Source: Protonemura montana
Taxonomy: Eukaryota; Arthropoda; Insecta; Plecoptera; Nemouridae
Reading direction: 5' to 3'
Assembly: GCA_947568835.1 (NCBI GenBank)
Contig: OX387605.1
Span: 8,870,418-8,934,417, forward strand
Length of the DNA: 64,000 bases
Part shown: in pieces, positions 45,156 to 58,967 of the stretch
Position numbering within the stretch: position 1 is the stretch's first letter
Layout of the letters: the number at the start of each line of letters is the position of its first letter
Program-made: the position numbers and the translations under genes
The notes under the pieces: generated by a model
What the model saw: only the letters and a program-made list of their open reading frames with translations
What the model was told of the DNA's origin: nothing
Databases searched by the model: none

Positions 45156-45841
45156 GATCGCTATCAAAATTGTACTTATTGGCGAGGTTTCGGGGTTAAA
45201 GCATGGGAGGAATATTTTTTTTGCCCATTTTAACACCATAAAAAACAATAATTTTATTTGGAATTAGATAAGTAAGATGTCTGAAAACTTGTTATTCTCT
45301 CAAGATTAGTGTTGTTGATGTACTACAAAATTGTAAATTACTCGACCCTATTACTTCTTCTGAAACCGGTGGAAACAAAAAAAATTTGTTTTTCGAGTTT
45401 TCCACAAATTTCCCGCAGGATAATTTCATGGATAAATTTCATTAATTTCATGACACCAAAGACACACATTTAGTTTGTGAAATATATTTATTCATATCTG
45501 CAAGGCATTCTATCAATAAGCATATTCCAAATACAAACAGCAAGGCTGGATAAAGGTAATCAACATTCAACATACTTTGACAATGATGAAATCTGAATAT
45601 CGATAAATAATCAGTTCGGTAGCATTGATAAAATTTCAACAAAAAATAATCCTATAACAATTTTGCCAGACACCACAATATAGCGTTTAGGTAAAATACT
45701 CTGGCAGCTTTTATTAATATTAAAAATAAAATAGTAATAAAGAAACAGCATAATAAAGTACAGATTCATGTTCTACGATTAGTACTGATGTAGGCCTAGC
45801 ACAAAAAGCAGCAGTGGTATTGTTTTCGGCAGACGTCCAAC
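45156..45841. other. Intergenic or 3' UTR, no separate gene
   Basis: AT-rich sequence downstream of the DM9 gene; the nearer half may be its 3' UTR. Nothing else was recognised. Confidence 0.5.
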
Positions 45842-48800
45842 TTACTTGGTGACCAACACCTCATATTCCTGGAAGCCAAGCTCCAGCCCACCATATGGAA
45901 TGTAACATGTGCTGTGGCTTCCCTGGACCTGAGAGAAACAAATGGAAAAAAGGTATTAAATTCCATTAAATTGTTGGTCTCCTAAGTCATATGGGCCAAC
46001 ATTAGTCGATCGATAAAGACATCAGACCATTTCAAGCGAAAGTTTCCTATGGCAAAAAAGAGATCATTTTCATGCTCAGAAGCAGTAGAGACGAAATCGT
46101 ATATCGAGTAGAAAATAATTTATAATTAGAAAGACAACACATTACACAACAGCTTCACACAGTGTGCTTGCAGGTAAATCTAGCTAATTTCAGAAGTAGT
46201 AATAATTTTAGTGGAGTATACTTATTTACTTAATTTTTATTTTTAGCCAACTCGAAGCTACTGTCAATATAAATCAGATGTGCTTGACAAGGAACCCCAT
46301 CAAGGTTCTTTAGCTTATCTACTATTTCTGATCCATAAATGTAATGAGGAAGAGGAAAGAATAAAAAGCAACGTACAAAAATAAAAAGGAAAATAGCTCT
46401 CTCTTTGTTCCTCTTCCCCAGTTAGGTATTTAACTACCAGGAGCAAATCATTTTCAGTGTTTTATATTGGCTCTTGACATAACAAGTAACTTCTTTATCA
46501 TGAAGTTCAGAAATACCTTTCCCAGCGTCATGGTCCCCTCGTGCTCGGCACGCCCTACAAACAGTGGCTCTCCATCCTCGGTTTCACCCGACGGCAATGC
46601 CCCAGCGGGGATCTCGCCAGCCACCGACGGCGCCCAACTGGCATCGCAACAGGTCAGCACCTGGTACTCCTCCTTGCCGTGCTCCTGGCCGCCCCAAGCG
46701 ATGTAGCACACGCCATGCGAAGGCACCACCTGCTCAAGAGACATAATGTCATTAATTACATTTCTTTTCTAGCTAAAAATGTCACAGATAAATGGCAAAC
46801 AAATAAGCCTTAGCTCAGAGCACTGCACAACATCAACACACAGCTACAACATCTGCTACATCTCACCACTAGATAAATTGTTCGCTTGATTTCTATTAAA
46901 AAATTAACATTTGCTTGAGGAACCCTCTACCCTAGGCGGTCATTGCTGTCGCGTTACAGAGACTGACTTAAAGGAAGTAATGAGTTACCCATTTCTCCCT
47001 CTAAGCCATTGATCTTTTGAAAAGTAATTGAATTGATGCGTATTTGAAGAAAATGTTTAACTTGTGCAACTTTCTAGGATAGATATAAAATAACCATTAT
47101 TATTTTCTACGAGAATATTGAGAACACAGTTTTTTGCTTAATAAAACATTAATTTCTGTGCTGTGCGGCTATGTCCCTTACAGAAAAGACAGCAAGCTAC
47201 CATGATGCTGGCTGACCTTTACAGTGGCAAACAAAACTGAATATAAACCCATTGGTCTTCAAAAATGTACATCTTTCAGTGAAAATAGTACAAACTACTA
47301 AGTTACTTTTATAAATGTTTCACACTGCCAATCATTCACCGCATCTGCAGTTTCTGTCTCACTTTGCCGCTACTGTAGACGAACCTTTCCGGGAATGAGC
47401 GCCCCCTCGTGGCTAGCACGGCCCACATAGATCTGCTCGTTGTCAAAGCCACCGGCGACTGCGTCATCAGGGACTTCACCTCCGCGGGCGTCTACCCATG
47501 TGGGCTCGCCTCCAGAAGTCGGTACCACCCAACCAGGCTGCGACGCTGCAGCCACAAAATTGACAATCAGACGAGTGAGATTCTAAATTATGCTAACAAT
47601 AGAAAACATGGTGCCTCTACCATCAAGCCTTGTCTTGTTGCTTTTGTGGTGTTCTAACTGAGCAGCCACTTGCTCAGTGAGGAAAAACTCATTACTGAAT
47701 AAAACCCCTTGAAAGGACACTTAGAGGAAATTTCCAAAAGTTTGTTTTCTTTGTTGTGATCAGCAATAGAAAACAGTTTATGACCTTTGTACTAACTTTT
47801 TGCATGCAATTATTTAAAGAACGACATCAGGAATATATTTTGGATAACACCTTCTCCTTAATTGGGTTACTAAATGCTCAAAAAACAGAAAAGTTAACAG
47901 TTAATAAGGTTACAACAGTGTTTTGAAGCATGGCTCAAAGCAAACAGAAATGAAAAGCAGGTGCAAATTTATAGGTCAGCCTGGCCGCAAAAGCGGGCCC
48001 AAAATCTGACCCATATATATGCCACTATACACAAGTGCAGACAGGTGCGTGCTTGCAAGTGAGAGCATGCAGTGTGTGAATGGTTGTCGTGAACTTGCTG
48101 GTGCCCTACCTGGGGGTGCGGAGGGGGTTGCGCAAGTGCCCCTCCTTGGGTCGCATGCCTTGACCTTCCAGTTGCCCTCTGCCCCCCACCCCGTTCGCAC
48201 GCCAAAGTGAGACACGCCCAACGGGTTGGGGTCGGTCCATTCGAGGAACGGAGATCCGTTTTGCTTTACGGAAATCAACCCGTTTTGCCATTGGATTTGG
48301 AAAGTCTTGAATTGGTCGTTTGAAAGCAGGTCCGGTGTTTCGCCTCGTACCTTTTTGGGAACGTCATCGACTTCTGTTAATTGCTGGTTTTTTGTGAGAG
48401 CATTGATAAGACCACAATAAGACATAAAACTAGATCTTCCGTTATTGTTGGTATTAAATAGTTTGAAGCTTTTTCTTGATAGTAAGGAGCCATCACACAA
48501 ATAGAAAGAACAAATAGTGAACACTTGCTGAACAATAATGATCACTAGGTCTATGTCAAAGATAACTCTGCATTTTAAACAGCAATGAAAATGGAATACG
48601 TTTAAGTATTATTTAAATTTACAAGCTATGTGCAGTACAGAAAGATCTTTAAAGTTCTTGATCATTCATTTATTATCCCATTCCTCCCCGGTTCTGAAAT
48701 TTTCCTTTCGTGAGTTAAGTACCTTATCGGGCTTTTCTCGGTTGTACCGGATGACGGATGCCTGGTTCTCCCATCCTCCGAGGATCACCTCATACATAGG

Positions 48801-50432
48801 TTCCGTCTCATGTTTGCCGCTAGTAAGAGCAATGTGTGCATTTGACGGGCTTTTCACTTCAACGCAGATGCAGCCGGCCGAAATCGGGTGATAGCTGTAC
48901 TCCAAATTGTCGGCAGTCGTGATTTCGGCGCCATCTAGTGGGGTGCGGTGTGCTTTAGTTACTTCCAATCTTCATTGTAGGCAACTTGCTTTTTACATTG
49001 GGGAGTCCAGACAAGCCATTTTGTGATATGCAACACTTAAGTGTAGTGCAATATTGTGAATTTGTGGATGTGTTGATGAAATGAACTTGAAATTGCACGT
49101 AAAATAACTGTGGTGTACACCTTAAACATTTTAGAAATAAAGCCCAGTAAAATTGTGAATAATAAAGACATAGAAAACAGTGCAAGGCCCTCAACTTATA
49201 TGGAAAATATGAAAAATTTAAGCAAAGTAGACAAATCAGGCAGTATGAAATAAGTCTACACATCCTAGTATACAATAATTTGCATGAAAACATATGCGTG
49301 CAACATTGTGATACTGACTTCACGCTAATCTCCTGCATGATTGCTGCTCACATGCTTTGCCCAAGTGACTTTACCTATGTGCCCTACCATCCAGTCGCCA
49401 AACAGGCCCTACCTTCAACAATCCAGGAGCCAGTGGCTCCCCAGCCGGTGCAGATGCCGTAGTGGCCGATACCGACAGGCTCAGGGTCCTCCCAGGACAT
49501 GAAGGGCGTGGCCTCTCCCTCCTTTCCGGCCTCAATAAGACCTCCAGTCCAGCGGATCCAGAATCCACGGAACTCGCTGCCACTGAGGACGTCAGGGGTG
49601 TCCACCCACGCCTTGTCGGGCTTGGTGCGGTCGCGACGGATCGCAGACTTCCCGTTGCTCCAGCCGCCAATCAGGATCTGTTGTTGGAGGTTAGATTAAT
49701 ACGAGACAATTTGTTTCACGATGTGCGATTGTTTATCAATGCCGAGAGGGTGTGGATACTTGTTTATTGTTTATTTGTTTATTTATTTGTTGCCAACTGA
49801 CAAAATACATTGTTTTTGTATGGGCCATAGGAACTAGAGATTTAGGAAATGTATCATAGTAACTTATAATATAATGTAATGACTATAAAATATAGTATTT
49901 GAAATAAGATAATAGTTTATATTGTAAAGTGACTAAAATTTTTAATAATAATTATAATTGCACAAAAGTTAGGGAAAGCATTAGGGTAGAGGGGCCAGGA
50001 GTTCTTTATTGGTAGTGGAGGTGAGGTATTCCTTGAGACTGTAGAAGGGGTTTTGGATGAGGAAGTTTTTAAGGGTTTTTAGTTTTTAAGCTTTTAACAT
50101 GTTAAAAGAAAAATATGTCTGACATATATATGTTTGAAAATATGTTTCAAAGAGGACCCTTCCTTGATGGTGTGATCTGGAACTGTATGATCTTTATGAT
50201 CTGGAGAGCGACATTCAAAGGCGAAAGCTGTGTATAAAAAACCGACACTTTGTGTCAAAGTGACCCCAAGTGATAGAATTGTGTTACGGTCTTACCTCAT
50301 ACATGGGGTCACTCTCCGCTGGACCAGAAGTGAGGGCGATGTGGGCATCATTAGGCGCACGGACCTTGAAGTGAAGAGAACCGGAAGTGACCGGAAAGAA
50401 GTTGTACTCCAACTTGTCCTCTGTGAAGAGTT
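45842..50432 (-). CDS. Farnesoic-acid-O-methyltransferase-like/DM9 repeat protein (5' exon not found)
   Basis: Exons found: 50296-50432, 49413-49677, 48723-48934, about 48112-48387, 47385-47545, 46517-46729, 45842-45928. Frames join across all. Two farnesoic-acid-O-methyltransferase-like domains come first: LEYNFFPVTSGSLHFKVRAP with NDAHIALTSG and EFRGFWIRW, then LEYSYHPIS with NAHIALTSG and WTDPNPLGVSHFG. The DM9 part follows: IYVGRASHEGALIPGK, a repeat containing LFVGRAEHEGTMTLGK, and a closing YIPYGGLELGFQEYEVLV. Despite the name, the domain has no proven methyltransferase role; DM9 proteins can be lectin-like. Donor 47384 is GTTCGT, weak but phase-correct. The first exon (probably a short N-terminus) lies above 50432 and could not be assigned. 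Confidence 0.85.
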
Positions 50433-51378
50433 CTGCAGGAAAATTGAAAACAGAGTGTTAGATGGAGTGAAGGCGAGTCAGATCAGAAAAAGGATCTCGC
50501 CACTTTTGAGGGGTTATTCCATTTGGAATATGATCGTCTGCACTTTTGAAATTCTCTTCTCTTTCGTATGCTTATGACGGTAAGTCCAATGATGGGGGGG
50601 GGGGGGGGGGGGGGAGGAGGAGGAGGAGGAATGAACTAAAAAACCGCGTCATTTTGTTCAATTTAGGTGTGCCATGCAGAGCGCATTTTCACGAATAAGC
50701 GAGTATAATTTGTCTCCCCCTCACCCCCTCTATACACATTGCATGTTTGATTTTCTTTTGAAAACGAAGGTGATATGAATTATGAGGTACGATCAGTCCC
50801 ATAGTAAAAAAATAACAGAATTATTCATCTGGAGCAGTTCTGTTTTGGTAAAATTAAAGTAATCAAATCAATTAATCAAAAAATTAATCGGTAGCAACTC
50901 TGCTTTGGAGAGAGCTGGCATTTCGGTACTTTGAAAAGAAGCTGAATTCGAAAAACAAAAATCTACCCTAAGAAAGTGGCGTGCTAAGCGGCCGCCGACG
51001 TCGCTTATGCCTAAATCTAGGCCGAGTACGATACAAATATACAGACTTTGGAATACCTGCTGACAACCCATCAATTATCGCGAATGCTCTGCACGCTTAT
51101 CATTGGATGTTCATTTTTCACCAACTCACTTCGGCTTCCGACACCAGCCGCTAGCTTCTAGTTACGCAATAGGTTCATAAATGTTAACACTAAAAGTAAA
51201 TATGCAAGTAGGTATACAGATCTGAATTTATGGAGATAGACGATGGAAGATTTTAACATGAGCACAAACACACTTCAGTGTCACATCGGCAGAGATCCAC
51301 AAAGGACCGCGATTGCTGGAGCAACTCCTCGATAAAAATCGCAGTGAATTTAGGATTTTATGTATTCAGCCAAAGAAG
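50433..51378. other. Divergent intergenic region between the DM9 gene and the transporter
   Basis: Includes a poly-G tract followed by AGG repeats (50594-50630). Must contain the missing first exon of the DM9 gene and promoters for both divergent genes, but none could be fixed. Confidence 0.5.
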
Positions 51379-54300
51379 ATGGATATCGAAACTCAGCAGC
51401 CAGCGGCGGACCTTCCAGTCAAAAGTAAACTCTAATAATTGACATTCCATTGTCCATTGGGCAGCAATGCGTCTAAAATTACCTTTTTAATTTTATCAAA
51501 ATTTGGCGTTCATTTTAGCTTACATCTGGAGAACGTAGGTAAATAACGATTTATGTCGACGGCGATTGTTCCAGAAAGTAACTTCGTGTATCACCTAGCT
51601 TATCTCTGTGGACTTCACCAGTCTAACGCATTTACTATTTCAGCTTTTTCTTTTACCGAAATTCTATGCAAAACCTACTTGATAAGCGTTGCATTTATCT
51701 TTATGAGATCGACACAATTGCTTTGTTAATTGATTTCTGAAAGTTAACAACCCGTTACTTACAACTGTGAGAACTGCACAAGGATTGCAAAGTTGTGCAT
51801 TTATCAGCCATAAAATCGTGAAAAACTAGACGAGGCGTGAAATGACCAAAAACCAGGTCCCAATCGCTAGCGTACGGTCTCGTCCAACTAATTGCATTCG
51901 CAGAGGTATGCTAAGCGGTTCATTGTGACAATAATTGTAAACGAAGCCGCCATGGCGCGTTGGATAAAGGTTCTTGACAGCATCGGGTTCGACCTGAGGC
52001 CTTCTGAATGCTAGGTGGGGCTGATGAGCAGGACCTGCGTGTTCAATTTTTTGGCCAAATTACATCGGGACACATTTTGCATACTGTTATCTGATTTAAC
52101 CGACAGAAAAATAATGTTTGTGATTTGAATGGTCACGCAAACAAACAAAAAACGTTTGCGTGGGCTGATTTTTACAAATGACTGCCATGTGCCGTGTAAC
52201 TTTTATCATACAGCCCCAACGACATCTGAAGAATAATATAATTTAGCGATATTCACCGGCAATTTCTATAAATACTTTGACCCAATACCGATGCGATTGT
52301 TCATTCGAGGTATGTAAGGAAAGGAAGGTCGACCAACTCGTGATTGCGTGAATTCAAGGAGCTCTTCATCTCAGCGTTACGTCAGGTTCAGTTATTGATC
52401 ACACATCTTGCAATCGTCAGGAATATGTTGACGACTTCAGGATTCGAAACATGTGATGTCACCCTTCGACATAGCTATTGATCATTTGAAAGCAAAACGA
52501 TCAAAACACGTGGGTGTTGGAATGGGTGTTGGAATTTAATGAAGGTACAGCTTCCTTTGCGCACACGAAATGTTTGTGAGAACCCATAAGCAGCCCCCGA
52601 CCTGGCAGTTAAAACTAGGCCTGGGTAGCAGCTTTTTCTAAACAAACTACCCTCTATAATAAAATCCTTTTCAAATGTGGAGTCAAATTGCAATCACAGT
52701 TCAGGCTAATAATCTACCATTTTATAGTCTCACAGTATTCATTAAAAAGCCAAGTCCTATCCTAATAATCTATCATTTCATAGACGTCCAGACTATACAG
52801 TATCCACCAGTAAACAGAGCGGCCATACAATACTATACTTTACCATTTTACAAGCGAACTTAGAATAGTACAACCACAGACATAATTATTTACTGTTTTA
52901 TACCCGTATCCTGAACCATAGTTTAGTTATTGACCGGGACTACCGCGTTAAATTGGTACAGCAGTCTGTTGAATCCATAATTGCTTTCAATTCTTGTTGA
53001 GTCATATCTCCAATTCGTTCAATTTTGCTTTCAAATATGAAGCTGGGTGCAGAGGGGGGAATATTTGTTCCCCCGCCATTATCTGAACACAAATCGCCTG
53101 TTCCACAAAGTGCAATGAATTTCACTTAGCCCGGCTTACATTTACATTTACATTGACTATTAGTGCCCGCAAAATGAAGGCCTTCGTTTCGATCATACTT
53201 TTGTTAACCGGCGAGGTCAAGATCATCATCCAATGCTGATAATTGATAAATCAATGAGTCACCCCATGTCCAAGCCCGTATGGAGAATACATGACAAATA
53301 GACAACAGTCTGGTGATTCTTCCCCTATTTCGAGCGTGCGCATCATCATTCAGGCTGCACATAGGTTATAGTCTCCTCTCGTCATCATCAACCTCCTTAT
53401 AGTCTGTGGCCCGAGACGTCAAGGTCACTCGAATCAGTCACCTGAACCAGTCTACGAAGTTTCTACGCTTGCACTCTCTCAGAACGGCAGTCGCCGATTT
53501 GGTCTGCAGATCCTCCCACGACTAGAGTTGCTGTTACTGGAGAGGATTTGAGCACTTATATGGAAAGACTAAATAGCTTTTGTTGTCTGGCGAATTTTAA
53601 ACAATTGGCTAAATAGCAACTCTGCTAAGTGCCAACAGCCTGGGTTAGCTATTGGCAATCGGTACCCCAGTCTCTTGCCCACTATATGAATACTCCTTTA
53701 GTAATAATGAGTGCAATTGAGATCATATCTCCTGACAATTCTTGAGTACGTGACTAGCTGAAAAGCGATTTTAATTAGGGATGAACGTTCTCCGCTTAGT
53801 TCAGCCAATTAGGGTTCGAACTTTTATGTACGCAACTGCACAATTGCAGTACAACTGGAGGTGGGTCAAACGGCCGAACCGTCTCGAATCTGGTGTAATT
53901 AAAAATATAAGCAAAAATCTGTGTTAGGTCAAAAGAAATTGAATGAAACGGAAGTTTGGAATGAAAGGCAGAAATATCATGACAGCGTTCGTGCATGACG
54001 TAACCACGACTGGCAGGCGACTGTAGAGCTGGAATCATGAATGCAATTGCAGTCGTTACACGGATGCTGTTTTTAGCAATGCCTGCATTGCTCATTGCCG
54101 ATTTGATCTTACCAGAGACACTCATCATACTCTCGGTTTTGTCTCGCCACGTACTACATTAGTATTAAAATGCTTAGTGGAAGCATCGATCATCATCGAC
54201 TATGTCATTGATGACATGCGTTTTAATCTTCATATTTTGCATTTCAAATTCATACACCCTACATTGTTTCCGCGATCATTACGATCTGCTGATGTTTAAA

Positions 54301-57300
54301 TGATTGAATCAGAGTAAAGATTGTCGGGTCGCCCATCCTCTTTATATGAACGCCTACTGAGAATCGATCTGAAAGACCAGACTGGGCGAGACGCGGGTTC
54401 GACCCTCTGAAGGTGAATACCGGCGCAAGTCGCAATACCGGCTTTCTGACTCATAGAGCAATTGCTCACACAAAAAAACAAAAAAAAAAAGTTGTCTCTG
54501 AAGTCTCCAGTGTCGTATTAGGATTCGGTTCCAGGCGATGTCTGATTAATTGTCAAATGAAACCAGTATTGCATGCGGACGATGTGGTAATATAAAACAC
54601 AAGCACGTAAATTATACCTTTCAGGTTGTTGCGTCATGGCTATATAAAGGAAGCAAAGGAATGTTTCGTTTCGCTTCTTCCATCAAAGGTTACATCCATG
54701 TTCAAAACGAAGTGACCGCACAAGCAACCATGAAAAAATTCGTAAAGATTAAAGAGTTTCAGAAACTGTATTCTGACATCAGAGTTCCCTCCGAGCGCTA
54801 TTTTTGTTACAACGCCCTTGATTTTCACCGCGACAAAAATATCTTGAACCCGACCAACCACGCCTCATCCGTAATTGTAAAATTATCAACAAATTAATTA
54901 ATTGACATTGGATAATGGATAATAATGAATAATCCCATTCATCCATTGATAATGGATTAATCCCCATTGATAATGGATTGACCTGAAGCACCTTTCAATT
55001 CTATCTGACAATTCATGCAACTCTAGGTATAGAAGTGGTACGTGGTTGTCGTACGTCATTCTACCCGCGTCTAGGGAATGGTGTGATTTTTGCGGATCAA
55101 GCGAAATCGATTCAAATTTACAAATTCTTCGGTCACGTTGTTAAGAGTGGTGTCTTTGAACTCTAAGAAAGTCAGTACACATTTCGTATGTTAGGTACAC
55201 CACCTGTATTGCTCGCCAACAAGCGTGTGTGTGTGTGTGTTGTGTGGATACAAATTAGCATACGCCACCGCAAGGCATTTTTCAATGTTGGTGGGAACTA
55301 CTTCACCTAGCTACCTACGTTCTCGTCCAATTCCAAAGAAGTTGGTAGACCATCGCTCTGGTTAAAATTTTAGAAAGGACTCTAAAATGTCTACATCACA
55401 TGTTGCTACGGTCATCGAACCGTTTATTAAGGGTAGGTATAACCTAGAACTAGAAGTATTACCTTTAGTTAACCTTCGGTAATGGCCTTTACTCGTTGAA
55501 ATAGCACCACACGAACATTTCGTTAGGGCAATATAATTTTGCCATGCAATGCAGAGCAAAGCTATTCTAAGCACATAACCCATTGTCCACATCAGACCAA
55601 TTGTGCTGACAAGTATTTAATAATAAGTGAGCACAAGCAAAACAATTAATAAAGTAATTAAACAGAAGGAGTCTCACAATCTCAATAATGATAACATTTG
55701 ATAAATAGCATGTGAAATTGTCATGCATTAAGTTTTCTCAAAGTTGATTGAGATGCCACATGAGTTGAGAACTTGAAATTGCAATTTTGCTGAACGCCGG
55801 CTTACCGTGAGCTCCAGTCATGTTTGTAGATTCTGGTAGTAGTAAACTCGGAGAGATCACAACACTGAATAACGGAGGTGGTAGAAGTCGTGGAGTGCCG
55901 ACCGACGGCGAACCACTATAATTACACTGCTGGTTTACGCTTGCGCAGTGCGTCACTCTTGCAGTCTCCCGTTGGTACAGTCACCTCTTTTGCTAGAAAT
56001 CGGCGATTGATTGCAAACTTTAGGAGACAACAAAAAGTACACATTTGACGATGACAGGTCGCTGACCTTGTTTCGTTGAGACCGACGGTTAATTAAAATT
56101 TCTGTCGTATAAAAAGAGTCTGGGTTAGGTTACACTTTTTCAGTGTTGTCAATGTCAAGAGCCATGCGAAGTTCCGAAAATGCTCATCTTTCATTCTCTA
56201 CAACCATGACGTCACTTTACTCATCATCTCTATTATGGTAATTAAGTAGAAGTTGAGGCACGACTTAAGATTGTTCGACGAATCACACGTTACCGGTTAA
56301 ATTACAAAATATCGGTGAACATTTAGATTTTGGATAGCGGAAAAATCACGTGTTGATGCACTATCTAGGTTGAAACTGAATTTGTCGATTTGACAGGAGA
56401 ACTTCCTAGCTGCACAATATAATTGTTTTAAATATAAATTATAATTTTGAGCATTAAAATAAAAAGCAGTTAAGTAAGAAGCAGTAAAATGGCATTCAAC
56501 TCTCCATCGCGAATTGGGACATTGACAACATTTCGGCAAGGTAAGCTTTCGCAGTGTGCAAAATGTGTGGGTTTCATATATTTCTTACAATACTTTGGTA
56601 ACATTCCGAAGTCCACATGAAGTATGATCTAATATGATACAGTCTCACATTAGTATGCCCAACCAGGATGAAACTAAACAATTAATTGACTTGACGAAGG
56701 TTGATTAATTCGACTAATTGCCGTAAGTAACTAGATCGACCATGGACCCTGTGCTCAAAGCTGCCGCAGCCATCTGCTACCCACGTGGCCTCCTCCCCCC
56801 CCCCCCCCCCTTCACACTTTTCCTTCATAAAAATGAATTAGAAAATATTGTGGTGAATATCAGACTTGCTCTGTTGAGATTGACTTGTGGTCCTAAAAAG
56901 GACCTAAAAAGACCTTTTATATAATGATATATAATATAAATGATACTCTCATCATTACATACTGCTCAACAAAGAAAAGCTGGCACAAATACCCGACCAA
57001 ATTCTAATTTGGTTTGTAATTCTCGAAATCCTGATAACATCATGTCTCTACAGGCACCGCCGAGCTGGTCACAATGTCCGAAGGATGTCGCGTCTACCGC
57101 AGACGCTGGCTGATGCTCGCGCTGTTTGCGCTCTGCTCCACTGTCAATGCTGCTCACTGGCTCCAGTACTCCATCATAGCGAACATCATTGCCAAGTACT
57201 ACGGCGTAAGCAACCTTGCCATCAACTGGACGTCAATGATTTACATGGCTGCGTACACGGTTCTCGTACTGCCAGCGTCGTGGGTCTTGGAAAAGAAAGG

Positions 57301-58967
57301 CTTGCGGTTCACTGTGATCTCAGGCGCAGTGCTGATGACTACGGGAGCTTGGATCAAGGTGGTGTCAGCAGTACCTGATCGGTTTTACGTAGCGTTCATT
57401 GGGCAGGCGTTGACGGGTGCGGCGCAGATGTTCGTGCTCGGCATTCCGGCTAGGTTGGCTGCTGTGTGGTTTGGTCCTAAACAAGTGTCGACTGCTTGTT
57501 CGATTGGAGTCTTTGGCAACCAGGTACATTTTTAATAAAGTATTGAATATAAAAGCCTTCTCTGCATGTATATTAGCAAGTTTGCTAGTTAAACAGTCCG
57601 AGGTCAGCAGTTATCTACCAGTTAAAAACTCATTTCCATTCAAACTGTTGATTGCAAACTATTTTTAGAAACTTGAAGTCATTTATCAACCGAAATATTT
57701 TAAACCAGACAAAATGTTTTAAAAATTACAAACGGCAATAGTTACTACACCCAATGCTAATTTAAAATGTCCCTACTCCCACTGTTTGCCTGCCATGCAC
57801 AAAAGATTTGCAATTGCACCGCAAAAGTTCGTATCGGTAGATCCTTTTAGTGTAAGCGGTATTCGGTAACCTTTACATGCTTGTTTGCTCCTGTCGATTT
57901 AGGTTGGGATAGCTTTGAGCTTCCTATTACCTCCTGCACTAGTCAAAAACCATGACAACCTCGATGACATCGGTAGAGACCTGCAAACAATGTATTACGG
58001 GATGGCCGTTGCACCCACGATCGTCCTTGTCCTACTCTTGTTCTGTAAGTAGTCACAGATGTAGTCGTCAATATAGCTTAGGTATGAAATCAAAGGCATC
58101 ATATATCTACTAAAGAGTACAGACAAAAACTGCTTACATAGGTATCATTTCATAGGTATCATTTGAAAATGTTCTTGAAATATAAGGTTGGGAGAAAAAT
58201 CTAAATGTAGGCATGGATTAAAAAAAGTAGGTAACCAGCTAGAGGTGGAGTAAATCACAGAAAACCTGTCCTCTTGTCTGAGTAAATGCTTTCCTGGCAT
58301 CACACCACCTCTAGTTCAGTAATTATTACTTATAAACAATATCCTATAATTGATATCCAACTAATGATCAAAGAAACTAATTTTTATCTTTACGGCCATA
58401 GTTTTTGAGAAAGCGCCACCGATGCCTCCAAGCGCAGCACAAGTGACACAGAACGACACCCACAAGCGCAGCTACATGCAAACACTAAAAAAGCTGCTGA
58501 CCAACCGTAGCTTCACTCTGCTACTCATCAGCTACGGGATCAATGTTGCCGTCTTCTACGCTGTATCCACACTACTAAATCAAATTGTTCTACTACATTT
58601 TGAGGTAATTATTAAATGGGCTTTAAAAAGTGATATTGAAAAATTAGTTAGTTCCTATTTTATTTTAATTCACATTATGTAAATACTTGTAGAATGCCGA
58701 AGAAGATGCGGGAAGAATAGGATTGGTCATGGTATTGGCTGGGATTGTTGGCTCGATATTGGGAGGTGTCATTTTAGACAAAACGCACAGGTTTAAGTAA
58801 GTAGCACTAATTAATTACCAAAACAAACCATACACGCAAACCCAGCCTAATGCATATAGTTCCACACCTTTAGATGTTTTCGGTAAATATAAGTTTTTCC
58901 TGTTCTCAGGGCTACAATTCTGGTAGTTTATTCAATGTCCCTGCTGGGAATGATAGGCCACGCGTAA
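51379..58967 (+). CDS. FLVCR-type MFS transporter, C-terminal half missing
   Basis: Twelve-segment major-facilitator carrier of the FLVCR family (choline/haem-type transport at membranes). Exons: 51379-51424, 57054-57523, 57903-58044, 58402-58604, 58693-58796, 58910 to about 58955. The first exon encodes MDIETQQPAADLPVK, and its phase fits exon 2 exactly. Family hallmarks are RRRWLMLALFALCSTVNAAH, NWTSMIYMAAYTVLVLPASW, AWIKVVSAVPDRFYVAFIGQ, STACSIGVFGNQ, then AGRIGLVMVLAGIVGS and ILDKTHRF. In exon 6 the frame continues as YSMSLLGMIG, then leaves the family pattern and stops at 58965-58967. About half of a normal protein is absent. At the same point it collides with the antisense PIAS exon. 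Confidence 0.88.
51425..57053 (+). other. 5.6-kb first intron of the transporter gene
   Basis: No second gene was recognised on either strand. It contains a (GT)n microsatellite at about 55223-55245 and a poly-C run near 56790-56812. The 115-codon plus-strand frame at 54550-54897 lacks any recognisable domain. Confidence 0.55.

Noticed and set aside
48390..48545. Extension of a DM9-gene exon to the full open frame
   Set aside because: The acceptor ending at 48388 (aaaaaaccag) gives the phase needed to follow the preceding exon; the upstream residues are intron translation.
50868..51180. First exon of the DM9 gene
   Set aside because: Candidate donors here (for example at 51123) are not preceded by an open frame with an ATG in the required phase.
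54550..54897. 115-codon plus-strand open frame in the transporter intron
   Set aside because: No recognisable family, an opposing open frame on the other strand, and no supporting signals.
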